Assembly: GCF_018614775.1 (NCBI RefSeq)
Contig: NZ_JAGGOF010000040.1
Location: forward strand, 1 to 64,000
DNA length: 64,000 nucleotides
Direction: 5' to 3'
DNA from: Pseudomonas fluorescens
GTDB lineage: Bacteria; Pseudomonadota; Gammaproteobacteria; Pseudomonadales; Pseudomonadaceae
The notes beneath the pieces are model-generated. The model saw only the letters and a list, made by a program, of their open reading frames with translations. It was not told the origin of the DNA and made no database searches. Shown one piece after another: positions 47,099-56,852 of the stretch. The translations under genes and the position numbers were made by a program. Numbering within the stretch: position 1 is the stretch's first letter; every line of letters starts with the position of its first letter.

Positions 47099-48354
47099 GC
47101 CAGGCGCCGCTCGCCAGCCCAGGTCAGTTGCTCGTCAATGCGCACCTGCAACAGCTGCGCCCGGACACAGCCGGGATCGTGCACCAGGCAGTGGTCGATC
47201 GTGCGCGCCGCCAGCTCGTTGCGCCGCCAGAACCAGTGGTGCCAGGCGTGAAAATACAGCACGTCGGCCTGATCCGCCGACAACAGGCAGCGCCGAAACA
47301 GCACCTCGGCCGCCTGCTCGCAGCCGCGCAAACTGGTGAGCAAGGCCAGTCGCGTCAACGCCGCGAGGCTGCCAGGGTCCAGCGCCAAGGCATTGGATAC
47401 CGCCCCGTGTGCCTCTTCGATGGCCCGTTCCTGATCGACCAGGCCGATCATCGCCTGCCCCAACCAGACATCCGCCAGACCGCACCACGGCGGCGCGTAC
47501 CCGGCGTCGAGTTTCAAGCACTGCCTGAACAGTACGGCGGCATCGCGCAGGCTTTGCGATGTGTGTTGTTGCACACTGCACAGCCCATTGAGATAAGCCA
47601 CCGCCACCGGGTAGGAGCTACAGCGATCACCCACCGGGCGCAGACCGGGGACGCGCTGGGCGACCAGGCAGGTCAATGCACCCAGCGCCTCGCCGGCATC
47701 GCTGGCGTCCAGCGTCTGCCCATGGAGCAGCGCCTGGTCACCGCCGCGGATCAACTCGACCGACCAGAGTCGCGCCCCGCCCGAACCGGTAGAACGCCCA
47801 CTCAGGCAATAATCCACCGACAACTGCCCGACCCACGAACGCACACCAACCGCGTCTCCGCAACCTGTGATCAATCCCGAGGGAATGACACGCAAGGCCT
47901 CGCCGAATGCCACGGTCAGCTGACGGATGATGAGATCCTGCAGGTCCAGCGCTGCGGTTTCGTCCAGATTGCGAAAAGGCAACACGGCCAAGGACGGTGC
48001 CACCAACCCGGCTGGGGTCGGCACATCGAGTTCAACTACCGGGCAAGTGAACCGATAACCCTGGCCATACACCGTCGCGATGAAATCCTTGTTGTCCTTG
48101 AGCAACTTGCGCAGTGCATAGATGCAGCGGGTCAACGACTCCTCGGCGGTGTCCATGCGCGGCCAGACATGGTCCAGCAGATAGTCCTTGCCGAGGACCC
48201 TACCCGCCGAACCCAGCAGCAGGCGTAATACGTGCAATTCTTTAGGGGGAACATGGACACCTTGTCCATCTCGCATCAGCGTTCCATCGCTTTGCAGTTG
48301 CCAGTGGTCAAAAATGAATGACCCGAGCGGCGGTTGATCAGCTGCACTGTCCAT
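47095..48354 (-). CDS. hilA: HilA-like T3SS transcriptional activator
   Basis: A 419-residue regulator with an OmpR/ToxR-type winged helix at about residues 10-105 (VPPKELHVLRLLLGSAG, ESLTRCIYALRKLLKD, IATVYGQGYRF) and no receiver domain, followed by a region resembling the HilA/CadC middle domain and TPR-like helices (about 270-410). This is the HilA/IlvR-like plan; Salmonella HilA is longer (about 550). It sits between the inv/spa/sip half and the prg/org half, exactly paired with iagB. Likely activates both halves; its inducers are unknown. Confidence 0.88.
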   Translation of the reverse strand: MDSAADQPPLGSFIFDHWQLQSDGTLMRDGQGVHVPPKELHVLRLLLGSAGRVLGKDYLLDHVWPRMDTAEESLTRCIYALRKLLKDNKDFIATVYGQGYRFTCPVVELDVPTPAGLVAPSLAVLPFRNLDETAALDLQDLIIRQLTVAFGEALRVIPSGLITGCGDAVGVRSWVGQLSVDYCLSGRSTGSGGARLWSVELIRGGDQALLHGQTLDASDAGEALGALTCLVAQRVPGLRPVGDRCSSYPVAVAYLNGLCSVQQHTSQSLRDAAVLFRQCLKLDAGYAPPWCGLADVWLGQAMIGLVDQERAIEEAHGAVSNALALDPGSLAALTRLALLTSLRGCEQAAEVLFRRCLLSADQADVLYFHAWHHWFWRRNELAARTIDHCLVHDPGCVRAQLLQVRIDEQLTWAGERRLA

Positions 48355-48628
48355 AATCGGAAACTTCTCTATAGAAAGTTACTGAGGCGATTGAGCCTGC
48401 CGGGGCAGGCTCGGGATGATGAAGGGCGTGACTATAGGGAAGATTTGTGAAGGGATTCCGTAGGTAGATGCACCCAAGATCCTGAGAAAATACGACATAA
48501 GCTGTAGGAAAAACCATCGCGCAAAAAAATGCCTTGCATCCAAGATCCAAGGCAACTATTCAAGCATCAAAAACCTTTCATGTAGTTTGGGCCCAGGAAC
48601 CTTCCCAGTCCATCGATAACCCTAAAAG
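48355..48628. other. Gap between methyltransferase gene and HilA-like gene
   Basis: 274 bases without a credible gene. Near the HilA-like start is an inverted repeat AACTT-N9-AAGTT (minus strand, about 48363-48381), possibly an operator. Otherwise nothing recognisable; composition is more AT-rich than the flanks. Confidence 0.3.
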
Positions 48629-49873
48629 TTAGAACCCTCCATCCAACGACCTCGCCAAGCCACTTACAGGTGCAGTAACGTATTTTGGAACTCCAGCCTT
48701 CAAGGCGTCCGAATCTATCAACGCATCCAATGAACGATCACGATCGAGACCCTCAGCCGACGATTTCACAAACGTAATAGAGTAGGTCCTTTCGGCTTTC
48801 ATGCTGATGGCCGTAGCGCTAACGGGGGTTAACCCAGCCTTCTGGGCCATGTCCATTAAATTCGTTTTAGAAAAATAGTTAGCCGGTGTTTCCTTCTCAA
48901 CATACGCATTATATCGAGCCTCGAGTTCATCCCCTGACATATCAGGGTCGCGATGAAGATCAGAATAAATTTCCGTTACCATATGCATTAAATCAAGCTC
49001 CGCACCACCCAGTGCGCTGCTATGCTCAGAAACAGTCAATACGCCACCTTCCTTTAAAAGGCCAGCCGTCTGAATAAGACTTTGTTGCTGTACTTCCGAA
49101 CTTGGGAAATGATGAAGAGAATGTTGATACATGACACAATCAAAGCCAATGCCATCCAACAACGGATTACTGCCATGCTCGCCTGACACTCTGCCTGACG
49201 CCATATCGCCGCCGTCGTAATAAATAGTCTTGACAGAGGGATTTCTACCATTAGGAGCGGCAACCACCTCATGACTGTTATGGTCCCAGCTAATTCCCGT
49301 CTCCACCTCAAGTACGTATGGATGCACAGGAGAATTCTGGTAATCGGCAATATGAGAGGCGACATACGAAGTGAGTTTTCCATCATTGCCACCGACGTCC
49401 AGCAACCGAATAAACTCGGATCCTTGACCAAGCCTGTGATTAGCTTCCATGATCATCCTGGCGATACTTTGCCCTTTCGAATTCAGGTGATCTGCCGCCA
49501 CCGCGGTGTTTTCAATTTTACTGGTCGCGTCTAAACCATGGTACCAATCACGAATCACGTCCAAAAATACACGATTATGGATTTGTTCTCCTTCGCTCCT
49601 CACAACCTTCATAAGCTTAGCCAGCAATTGATCTTTGCACTCAGGGGCTATAGACCAATCATTATTATCAGAGTGATAAGTAACAATCTGCCTTACATCG
49701 CCCTCCCGTTCAATTCTTGCGCCATGTATTCGTAAAAAATCCCCTATAAAGTACTCACTTTTGACGTTGAGCCGCTCCTCTAAATTCCTTTCAACATCGG
49801 ACTTCGCTGCCATCGAAAAGCTGCGATCAAAGGCAGCTACAATTGGCGAACTTAAGCTTGCATTCGCGACCAC
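48629..49873 (-). CDS. SAM-dependent methyltransferase-like protein, candidate novel T3SS effector
   Basis: A 414-residue protein with a class I Rossmann methyltransferase domain in its middle: motif I LLDVGGNDGKL (about residue 159), an acidic strand end VLEVETG, YQHSLHHF at the motif IV place and GGVLTVSEHSS after it. The first 130 residues match no family I know and start Ala/Ser-rich (GTG, then VANASLSSPIVAAF). The GTG at 49873 is chosen because GGAGGG lies 6 bases upstream; the ATG at 49912 has none. The gene is visibly more AT-rich than its neighbours. It occupies the sip-effector position after sipD, so a secreted methyltransferase is an attractive inference; a cytoplasmic enzyme is possible. 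Confidence 0.7.
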   Translation of the reverse strand: MVANASLSSPIVAAFDRSFSMAAKSDVERNLEERLNVKSEYFIGDFLRIHGARIEREGDVRQIVTYHSDNNDWSIAPECKDQLLAKLMKVVRSEGEQIHNRVFLDVIRDWYHGLDATSKIENTAVAADHLNSKGQSIARMIMEANHRLGQGSEFIRLLDVGGNDGKLTSYVASHIADYQNSPVHPYVLEVETGISWDHNSHEVVAAPNGRNPSVKTIYYDGGDMASGRVSGEHGSNPLLDGIGFDCVMYQHSLHHFPSSEVQQQSLIQTAGLLKEGGVLTVSEHSSALGGAELDLMHMVTEIYSDLHRDPDMSGDELEARYNAYVEKETPANYFSKTNLMDMAQKAGLTPVSATAISMKAERTYSITFVKSSAEGLDRDRSLDALIDSDALKAGVPKYVTAPVSGLARSLDGGF

Positions 49874-50204
49874 AACAAACCCTCCACTTCTATTAGCGCT
49901 ATAAAACAACATTCACTCAGACACGCAAACTCTGCCCACCCAAGCACCAGTCAACCCTCTTTACATAAAGATCCGCCTAGTCTGATAGACGACGACTTTC
50001 ACAGACATCCATTAAATCATGCCCTTGTATCTTTCGACCGAATGGCAAACACCCTAAACAGTGTTACATACCCGACACCGACCTCCGGCGGATCGACATC
50101 AGATCTCCTCATTCAAGGCATCATTAGAAAGTACAGGTACGATGAAATACAACCATCAATCTCATTCCATCCTGATGCGCGCAAAAAAGCGTTTAATCAC
50201 CAAC

Positions 50205-51296
50205 TTAAAAATTCAACATCGCCCGCAACATATCGGCAAACTGATTCAAATGCGCCGACAACGTCTTGTTGAAGTTGTCATGGTACGAATTGGCATTCGA
50301 ATATTTCTGCGTCAATGACTGCAACAGGTTCTTCATGCGCTCTTCCTGCGCGTTGAAGCCGTTTTGCCATTGGTTGTATTTGGCGGTGTCCCAGGTCACG
50401 GTGCCGCCACTCGCCGGCAGGCAGTTCTTCATCGTCGTGAGCGGCCCGAGGTCGATGACCACGCACCAGGTGCCGTCGGTGTTTTGCTTGAGGCAACTGG
50501 CGGGCAGGCTCAAAGCCTTGAGCCACTTCTCGGCTTCATCCTTGCTGGCGCCGCCTTCGCCGGGTTTCGGGAACAACACAGATGCGGGGTTGGGATGGCT
50601 GTATTTTTCGATCAAGCGGGTCAATGCCGCACGTAACGCGCCAGCATCCAGCGTGACGTCCTTGCCGTCGTTCGCACCTTCGACCCAGTCCTTCATCTGC
50701 GCGGTGATTTCGGCGTTGAAGTCGGCGAAGAAGTCCGAATAGGCGGCGATGATGTGTTCGTAGCCGGCGAGGTAGCCGTTCTTGATCAGGTCGATCAGTT
50801 CAAGGAGTTTTTCGAAGAAGTCGTTCGAAGAATTGATCGAGGCATCCAGGGCTTCTGCGATCTCGACGGGCTTGTCCTTGTCCAGGCACGTCTTGAGGTA
50901 GCGCAGGATTTCCTCTTGTTTGCCATCGAGCTGGCGACGCCGGGTTTCGTCCAGGGCGTTCATGCAGGCGGCCATTGCGCCGCCGCACTGACGCAGCTGC
51001 AACGCCCACATCTGTGAGCGGGTGCGCTTGGCCTGGATCTGCTCGACGAGGTCTGCGAGGGTGATGTTCTCCACGCCGTCGGCAGCCAGCCGCTTCAACG
51101 CCTTGGTAATGTCCGTCGAACAATCGAGCATTCGGTCGAGGTGGCGATTGAGACTTTTGAATGAACGCTCCAATGCCTGCTTCGGATGAAAGGCCGGTGG
51201 CGTCGCGGCGCTCACTTCAGGAGGGGCCGGAATGGGGTTTGCAACGTCGGCGTTGGTCTGTGGCCGACTCGTGGGTGTGAAACCTTGAATGTCCAT
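50205..51296 (-). CDS. sctA: T3SS needle-tip protein SctA (SipD/IpaD-like)
   Basis: A 363-residue tip protein that caps the needle and controls translocator release. N-terminal polar region, long central helices forming the coiled coil (about 75-160 and 290-360), a mixed domain between with a WCVVIDLGPL strand, and a C-terminal helix (NFNKTLSAHLNQFADMLRAMLNF) as in SipD/IpaD. Length is close to SipD (343). Third gene after sipB and sipC homologues, 13 bases downstream of sctB. Confidence 0.9.
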   Translation of the reverse strand: MDIQGFTPTSRPQTNADVANPIPAPPEVSAATPPAFHPKQALERSFKSLNRHLDRMLDCSTDITKALKRLAADGVENITLADLVEQIQAKRTRSQMWALQLRQCGGAMAACMNALDETRRRQLDGKQEEILRYLKTCLDKDKPVEIAEALDASINSSNDFFEKLLELIDLIKNGYLAGYEHIIAAYSDFFADFNAEITAQMKDWVEGANDGKDVTLDAGALRAALTRLIEKYSHPNPASVLFPKPGEGGASKDEAEKWLKALSLPASCLKQNTDGTWCVVIDLGPLTTMKNCLPASGGTVTWDTAKYNQWQNGFNAQEERMKNLLQSLTQKYSNANSYHDNFNKTLSAHLNQFADMLRAMLNF

Positions 51297-51309
51297 CTTG
51301 GGAATTCCT

Positions 51310-52362
51310 TCAAGCCGTCACGGCACGAATGACGTCGGCGCGCGATTGGAAAAGCTGCATCACCATGTCCATGAATTTCTGCAACAACGCCGCTTCGGCC
51401 GCGTCTTTCTGGGCGACTTCCTCGGCCAGGCTTTTCTGGCTGTTTTGCGCGCTTTGCTGCAACACTTCCTGCTCCCGCGCGGCATGCTCGGTGAGGCGCA
51501 CCACATTCGCCACCACCTGGCTCAGGCTCGTCGACATGGCGCTGAGGGCGCGGCCGATTTCCAGTTTTTTCTCGATCCCCTTGCTGCCCATCTGGCTCAG
51601 CCAGTCGGAGGTCTGGCCGACCTTCTGGGCCTTGAGGATTTCACCGTCGAACCAGGCTTGTTCCTGGGGCGTCAGGATCGCGCCCTTGGGTTGGAAATCG
51701 ACGGTCGTCGGGCGGGCGAAGTCATCCAGGGTGTTTATCTTGTAGGTGGTCTTCGGGTCCCAGTCCTCGCGGTTGCGCTCCAGCTTGAGGTCGCGTTCGA
51801 GATTGCCGGCGTCCAGGGCGTTACGTTTGTGCAGGTCGATGTCGGCGTGCTTGAGGGTCTGACCATGCAGGGTCTTGACCATGGCGAACCCGGCGACGGC
51901 GCCAGACACCACGGCGGCGGTAATGGCGCTGTGCAGCGCCGCCTGGCCGGACTCGACGATGGCCCTGCCCTGGGCCTTGGCCGCATCGGACGCCATGACG
52001 GTGAAATGACCGCGCAGTTGCGCATTGGCGACACGCGCGATACTGAGCGCGATGATCGCGGCCACCAGTACGTTGGCGTGCTTTTCCCAGGCGCCCGGGT
52101 CGAAGATCAGTTCGTTGCGTGCTTCATCGGTGAGGGTCGTCGACGCCGCCAGAAAGTCTTGCCAATCCGCTTCGGTGGGCTGGTAGGCGTTGATTCTACG
52201 TTCGAGTTCAGTTGCCGCTATGAAGCTGTCGTTTTCCAGTACCTGGTGGACAGTGGCATTGTCGAAAAGCGCTGAACCGGAGCGATACTCTTTTGTCGGG
52301 TGCTCCTGGTTGGAATCGACAGCTGCGGGAGCCATCTGCGTCGTAGCGTGAATTGCGATCAT
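51310..52362 (-). CDS. sctB: T3SS minor translocator SctB (SipC/IpaC-like)
   Basis: A 350-residue translocon protein. A polar N-terminus, one hydrophobic segment (about 130-150: ALHSAITAAVVSGAVAGFAMV), then a charged helical C-terminal part (QDLL-like coiled coil, AREQEVLQQSAQN...) match the SipC/IpaC family, which inserts into host membranes and, in Salmonella, handles actin. Actin functions cannot be inferred for this homologue. Placed between sctE and sctA. Confidence 0.88.
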   Translation of the reverse strand: MIAIHATTQMAPAAVDSNQEHPTKEYRSGSALFDNATVHQVLENDSFIAATELERRINAYQPTEADWQDFLAASTTLTDEARNELIFDPGAWEKHANVLVAAIIALSIARVANAQLRGHFTVMASDAAKAQGRAIVESGQAALHSAITAAVVSGAVAGFAMVKTLHGQTLKHADIDLHKRNALDAGNLERDLKLERNREDWDPKTTYKINTLDDFARPTTVDFQPKGAILTPQEQAWFDGEILKAQKVGQTSDWLSQMGSKGIEKKLEIGRALSAMSTSLSQVVANVVRLTEHAAREQEVLQQSAQNSQKSLAEEVAQKDAAEAALLQKFMDMVMQLFQSRADVIRAVTA

Positions 52363-52389
52363 CTTGGTACCTGTGATCAGTGATTGATT

Positions 52390-54150
52390 TCAAACATGCC
52401 GAACCATTTGCAGGCTCACGGCATGGCTGCGTTGCAGGTCGGCGAAGACCTGTTCGATCTGTCGGGTCCGGTACTGCATGGCTTGCCCGTAGTCCTCGAC
52501 CAGTTGCGTGAGGTACCGGCTGATTTCCTCGCTGATCGCCATGCGCACCCGGACATCGGCCAGGTGCACCGCAGCCTGGGCCTGGTGCTTGCCGCTCTGG
52601 ATCTGCAACCCGCCCTGCACTACCACGTTGCCAAACTCGGTGACGGCCTGGGCGATCTCCAGGTTGGCGGCGTACCGGGCCAGCGACACCGGGTCGGCAC
52701 CGTGGGTGATGAACCCGCGTAGTTGGGCAAGCGCTTGCGTCAGGGTGTTACCAATCGATGACGCCATCTGCTTCATGACTTGCATGGCGCCGGGCGCCGC
52801 CTGGGCGGCTACCGACGCGAGCTTGGAGGCGACAGCGCTGATCATCGGCCCGATCACCTGCGCCCCAACCATGGCTACCAGAGCCACCGCTGCCAGCGTC
52901 GAGATCACGCCCTGGATCATGCCGGCGATCTGCGCGATGTCCTTGGCTTTTTCAGGATCAACGCCGAAATCGATCAATAGCTGGGTATAGATCTCGGAAA
53001 ACCGCTTGATGGCTTCCTGCATGACGATGGTCAGCGGTTTCATGGCCTCGGCCATGAACGACTTGCCGGTTTTTGCCTCCACCGCCACGTCGGCGATCAT
53101 GACTGCGATGCCAACCACCCCGACCACGATCAACGGCAAATTGGCGGTCATGACCCCGGCAACGATGGTGACAGCGGCCACTATCGCCCCGACGATCTTG
53201 CCGATGCAGCCCATGGTTTTCTGCAACGCCTCAGCCTTGCGGACTTCCTCCAGGTACTTGTCCGACTCGCGCTTCATATGCTCCTGAAGCTTGGCCTGCA
53301 GCTCCTGGAACAATTCCTGGCTGAGTTCTTCCTTGTTCTGCGCCGCCTCGCCGAGCAACTCGATGATCTTCAGGCGATTGAGCAAGGCCAGTGCGCTGCT
53401 GCTGAGGGCTTTTTCGTCGGTTTCCTTGACAGCCTGGCTACTGACGGCGGAGAACCGGACCTTTGCGACCACCTCGGCCAGCGCTTTGGCAACCGCATTG
53501 GCGACTTCGATCAGCTTCAGGTGAGCAACAGTCGCCGCGTTAAAAGCCTGGGTGTGGCCCGCCAATTCGCTCTTGAGCTGGTCGCGACGGGTCAGTTCCT
53601 CGGCGTACTCGGGGGACTCAGGGTCCAATTGCGCCAGCCGGGCTTCGCTTTGCGCCAACAGTCCCTGGAAATGCATGACTCGTTCGTGCAATTGCTCAAG
53701 GTGTTCCTGGCTGCCACCGACCTGCCCTTCGGCCGCCTCCCAGGCCTGGAGCGCGGCGGCGTATTCGGCCGAGAGGTTTTCCAGTCCCTGCTGCCGGGCA
53801 CTGGCCATGCTCTGCAACATCGCCAGGCGGTTCTTCAGTTTGTTGACGTCGACTTCACCGATCAGCTCGCTGATCATCGCCATCAACAAGGTGAACAGGT
53901 CGCCATTGGCCTCTTGCCTGTTGCCGTCGGCCTGTAGCGGCGGATGCAGCACCGGCCTGCCCGGGCTGGCGGTGGACGGAGCGCCTCGGCCGTCGTAGCG
54001 CACCGACATCAACGCTTCCAGCGCCTTCTGCCCGGCCTCGCGGTACTGGGTAGTCCTGGCGGCTTTGCTGGCCGCGTCGTCGTAGCGTTCAAACGCCTCG
54101 GCGCGGTTCGTTGTTGCGCCCGGGTAGGCCGGGCGGGTGATCTCACTCAT
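52390..54150 (-). CDS. sctE: T3SS major translocator SctE (SipB/IpaB-like)
   Basis: A 586-residue pore-forming translocator (SipB is 593). The N-terminal chaperone-binding part is followed by a coiled coil (about 105-230), two hydrophobic hairpins (about 305-350, KIVGAIVAAVTIVAGVMTANLPLIVVGVVG, given here only as a location guide by its first residues KIVGAIVAAV, and about 400-430) and a C-terminal amphipathic region. It inserts into host membranes together with SctB. It starts 2 bases after the stop of its chaperone gene sicA. Confidence 0.92.
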   Translation of the reverse strand: MSEITRPAYPGATTNRAEAFERYDDAASKAARTTQYREAGQKALEALMSVRYDGRGAPSTASPGRPVLHPPLQADGNRQEANGDLFTLLMAMISELIGEVDVNKLKNRLAMLQSMASARQQGLENLSAEYAAALQAWEAAEGQVGGSQEHLEQLHERVMHFQGLLAQSEARLAQLDPESPEYAEELTRRDQLKSELAGHTQAFNAATVAHLKLIEVANAVAKALAEVVAKVRFSAVSSQAVKETDEKALSSSALALLNRLKIIELLGEAAQNKEELSQELFQELQAKLQEHMKRESDKYLEEVRKAEALQKTMGCIGKIVGAIVAAVTIVAGVMTANLPLIVVGVVGIAVMIADVAVEAKTGKSFMAEAMKPLTIVMQEAIKRFSEIYTQLLIDFGVDPEKAKDIAQIAGMIQGVISTLAAVALVAMVGAQVIGPMISAVASKLASVAAQAAPGAMQVMKQMASSIGNTLTQALAQLRGFITHGADPVSLARYAANLEIAQAVTEFGNVVVQGGLQIQSGKHQAQAAVHLADVRVRMAISEEISRYLTQLVEDYGQAMQYRTRQIEQVFADLQRSHAVSLQMVRHV

Positions 54151-54152
54151 GT

Positions 54153-54635
54153 TCAGTCCTCCGAACGTTGCTGTTCCATGTGCGCCAGGGTGTCGAGATA
54201 CACCTCGGCCTGGGCGCGCAGATCGTCCTGGGTGGCCCGCTCAAGCACGTATTCGAAACACAGCCGGGCCTTGCCGAACCGCCCCAGGGCCAGGTGACAC
54301 TGGCCGGTGTAGAGCATCGGCCGGTAGTCGTGCTTGCCCTGGGCGAAAGCGATTGCATACAGGTCGATCGCCTTCTGGTGGTTCTGCTTGAGCTGGTGCA
54401 CGGCCGCCAGTCCCATCCAGTAATGGCTGTTGCAGAAGTCGTAGATGCACAGGAAATGAAAGAACTTCTCCGCATCGTCCAGGCGCCCTTGTTCGTAGAA
54501 CTCGAAGGCGAAGGCGTAGAGGCTGTCCATGTGCTCGTCGCTGATACCTTGCACGTCTTTCAACGCCGCACCAGCGAGCACCGCATCCACGACGTCCAGC
54601 GCCACTTGCTCGTCTTGTTTGTTGTTGCGACTCAT
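54153..54635 (-). CDS. sicA: Translocator chaperone SicA (LcrH/IpgC family)
   Basis: A 160-residue class II T3SS chaperone with three tetratricopeptide repeats (about 35-140: LYAFAFEFYEQGRLDDAEKF, HYWMGLAAVHQL, LYTGQCHLALGR). It keeps the SipB- and SipC-like translocators soluble in the cytoplasm. In Salmonella SicA also co-activates transcription with InvF. The start MSRNNKQDEQVALDVVDAVL is preferred; the 42 codons upstream have no homology. A 136-base gap before it could hold a promoter. Confidence 0.94.
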   Translation of the reverse strand: MSRNNKQDEQVALDVVDAVLAGAALKDVQGISDEHMDSLYAFAFEFYEQGRLDDAEKFFHFLCIYDFCNSHYWMGLAAVHQLKQNHQKAIDLYAIAFAQGKHDYRPMLYTGQCHLALGRFGKARLCFEYVLERATQDDLRAQAEVYLDTLAHMEQQRSED

Positions 54636-54771
54636 CGGCCACACTCCTGAAAAAGCGTCAGCGTTGCTGACAGGTGCATTGAGCCAAATCGCCGGTGGGG
54701 GCGCTGCCAAATTGCGCTCATCGGGGCGTGGCGGATGCTCCCTCGCCAGGCGATCGACCAATGCGCCGGTC

Positions 54772-55806
54772 TCACGCCTGCTCCACCTGCTCCAGCCAGA
54801 TCAGCAGCCGCAGCACTTCTTCCACTTCCTGTACCTGGAGAAAGCTGTAGCGTTGGTGGGTCTTGAAGATCCGTCGGGCCAGGGCGATGTCGTTGATCAC
54901 CGGCACGCCGACTTCCTTGGCGTAGGCGCGCACGGCCAGGGCGCGCTGGTTGGTTTCCATCAGGGAAATGAACGGCAACAGGGTGATTTCCGGGCGGAAG
55001 TACACGCCGATGGCGATGTGGGTTGGGTTGGCGATGATCATCCGGGAGCCGCGCACGTCGGACTTGACCTGCTCCGACAGCAGCTCCATGTGCAGGTCGC
55101 GGCGGCGGCCCTTGATCTGCGGGTTGCCGTCCCGCTCCTTGTGTTCGCGCTTGACCGAGTCCTTGTCCATCATCTGGTCTTTCATGAACAGCCCGTATTC
55201 GCACAGCGCATCGAGCACCACGATCAACAGCACACAGGCCAGGAACGCCAGCACCAGCACCAGCAACAGGTGCCCCCAGATCGCGAACAGCCCTGGCGCC
55301 TGGGCGAACAGCTGGGCGAAGAGCAATTGCCGCTGGGTGACCCAGACGATCCACAGCGCCATGGCGAAACTGCCCAGGTACAACAGGGCCTTGAGCGTGT
55401 CCTTGACGGTGCGCAGGCTGAACAGTTTCTTGAAGCCATTGATGGGATTCAACGCGCCAACATTCAGCTTCAACGCTTCACTGGCCAGGGCAAAACCGCT
55501 TTGCAGCAGCGCCGGCACGGCGCTGGTCAGCACGCACACCAGCAACAACGGCAGCAAGGCTTCAAGGCCGATCAGCACCCACATCGTCGAGTACGCTTGC
55601 AGGTCCGCGTCAAAATCGCTGGCGATGATCCGCCGGTAGACCTCCATGACCTCGATCAGCGAGCTGTTGAAGACCATGTAGCTGATGCCGCACAGGGTCA
55701 GGCAGGTGATGACCAGGTCCTTGGCCTTGAAGGTCTGCCCTTTGCGGGCCGCATCCCGGAGCCGCTTGGCGGTGGGCTTTTCACTTTTCGTGGCGCTGGA
55801 TGACAT
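54772..55806 (-). CDS. sctU: T3SS export switch protein SctU (SpaS-like)
   Basis: A 344-residue FlhB/YscU-family protein with four membrane segments (about 30-215) and a cytoplasmic domain carrying the autocleavage motif NPTH (Asn260-Pro261), which sets substrate switching from needle to translocators. N-terminal SEKPTAKRLRDARxKG-type segment is present. It overlaps sctT by 26 bases. Confidence 0.96.
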   Translation of the reverse strand: MSSSATKSEKPTAKRLRDAARKGQTFKAKDLVITCLTLCGISYMVFNSSLIEVMEVYRRIIASDFDADLQAYSTMWVLIGLEALLPLLLVCVLTSAVPALLQSGFALASEALKLNVGALNPINGFKKLFSLRTVKDTLKALLYLGSFAMALWIVWVTQRQLLFAQLFAQAPGLFAIWGHLLLVLVLAFLACVLLIVVLDALCEYGLFMKDQMMDKDSVKREHKERDGNPQIKGRRRDLHMELLSEQVKSDVRGSRMIIANPTHIAIGVYFRPEITLLPFISLMETNQRALAVRAYAKEVGVPVINDIALARRIFKTHQRYSFLQVQEVEEVLRLLIWLEQVEQA

Positions 55807-56584
55807 GCTCGCCCTCCTCCTCGCCGAGGTAATCGGTCAACGCTTCGGACGTCGTGCCCAGGCGCAGGACCTCGTCCGGCAGGTGCACGCCGAAATACAG
55901 CATCAGCACCACCAGCGCTACCAGGCTCTTGACGGTCAGCGACACGGAAAAGGCGTTCATCTGCGGCGCATAGCGCGAGAGCAAACCGAGCAAAGCCTCA
56001 CTGATCAATAAGGTCGCGACAACGGGCGCGCTGATCACCAACGTCTTGCTCACCAGTGCGTCCAGCAACGGGTGGATCGCCGACAGGTGCATCGCGCAGT
56101 CATTGGCCGGCGCACAAAGGCGGTAGCTGTGGGCGACGGTTTCGAGCATCAACAACAGGCCGCCGCCTTCGAGGTAAACCGCTGCGGCAAACAGCTGGAG
56201 AAAGTTCGCCAGTTCCGAGGTATCGACGCCATTGGCCGGGTCCACCGTGCTGCTGAGCATGGCGCCGCGCTGGTTGTCGATCAGGTTGCCCATGGCGTGC
56301 ACCACCCAGAACGGCCAGCACAGCAGCACGCCGAGCAGCACGCCGATAGCCGCTTCGCGCAGCATCAGGCCGAGGAACGCCAGGCTGTCGAGCGCGGGCG
56401 TGGGCACACCGACGTAGGCCCAGAACCCCAGCGCCACCAGCACGATTACCGCCTGGCGCGGCACACCGGTCAACACGCTGCTGTTGAGAAACGGCAACAT
56501 GAAGAAGATCGGCGCCAGCCGCGCCACGCCCAGCAGCACAGCGGCGAACCCGGCGTACAGCTCGAAGAACAACGTCATCGACAT
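55781..56584 (-). CDS. sctT: T3SS export apparatus protein SctT (SpaR-like)
   Basis: A 267-residue FliR/YscT-family protein with about six to eight hydrophobic segments. The RLAPIFFMLPFLN segment in the first helix and LISEALLGLLSRYAPQMNAF in the last third are family hallmarks. With SctR and SctS it makes the export gate pore. Starts 3 bases after the sctS stop. Confidence 0.94.
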   Translation of the reverse strand: MSMTLFFELYAGFAAVLLGVARLAPIFFMLPFLNSSVLTGVPRQAVIVLVALGFWAYVGVPTPALDSLAFLGLMLREAAIGVLLGVLLCWPFWVVHAMGNLIDNQRGAMLSSTVDPANGVDTSELANFLQLFAAAVYLEGGGLLLMLETVAHSYRLCAPANDCAMHLSAIHPLLDALVSKTLVISAPVVATLLISEALLGLLSRYAPQMNAFSVSLTVKSLVALVVLMLYFGVHLPDEVLRLGTTSEALTDYLGEEEGEHVIQRHEK

Positions 56585-56587
56585 GGC

Positions 56588-56842
56588 CTAATCCAGTGCC
56601 AGTTGAATGACTTCGCGACTGAAATCCAGCAGGGTTTCGCCGTACCAGCCCGAGAGCAGGAACAGGCACGCGGCGACCGCCAGCAGCTTGAACCCGAACG
56701 GCAGCGTCTGCTCCTGCAACTGCGTCACGGTCTGGATCAACCCGACCACCAGGCCGACCACCGTGGCAACGATGATCGGCCACGCCACCATCAGCAGGAT
56801 CAGGTAGAGGGTCTTGTTGCCGGCATAGACCAGATCATTCAT
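56588..56842 (-). CDS. sctS: T3SS export apparatus protein SctS (SpaQ-like)
   Basis: An 84-residue FliQ/YscS-family membrane hairpin with two TMs (about 14-40 and 50-75). The pattern [20 protein letters not shown] is the family signature. Begins 10 bases after sctR. Confidence 0.96.
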   Translation of the reverse strand: MNDLVYAGNKTLYLILLMVAWPIIVATVVGLVVGLIQTVTQLQEQTLPFGFKLLAVAACLFLLSGWYGETLLDFSREVIQLALD

Positions 56843-56852
56843 TGACGTGGGC

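Noticed and set aside
50042..50272. A 76-codon plus-strand frame in the AT-rich gap beside sipD
   Set aside because: No ribosome site, overlaps the end of the tip gene, and the sequence is unlike any known protein; AT-rich composition alone explains the frame.
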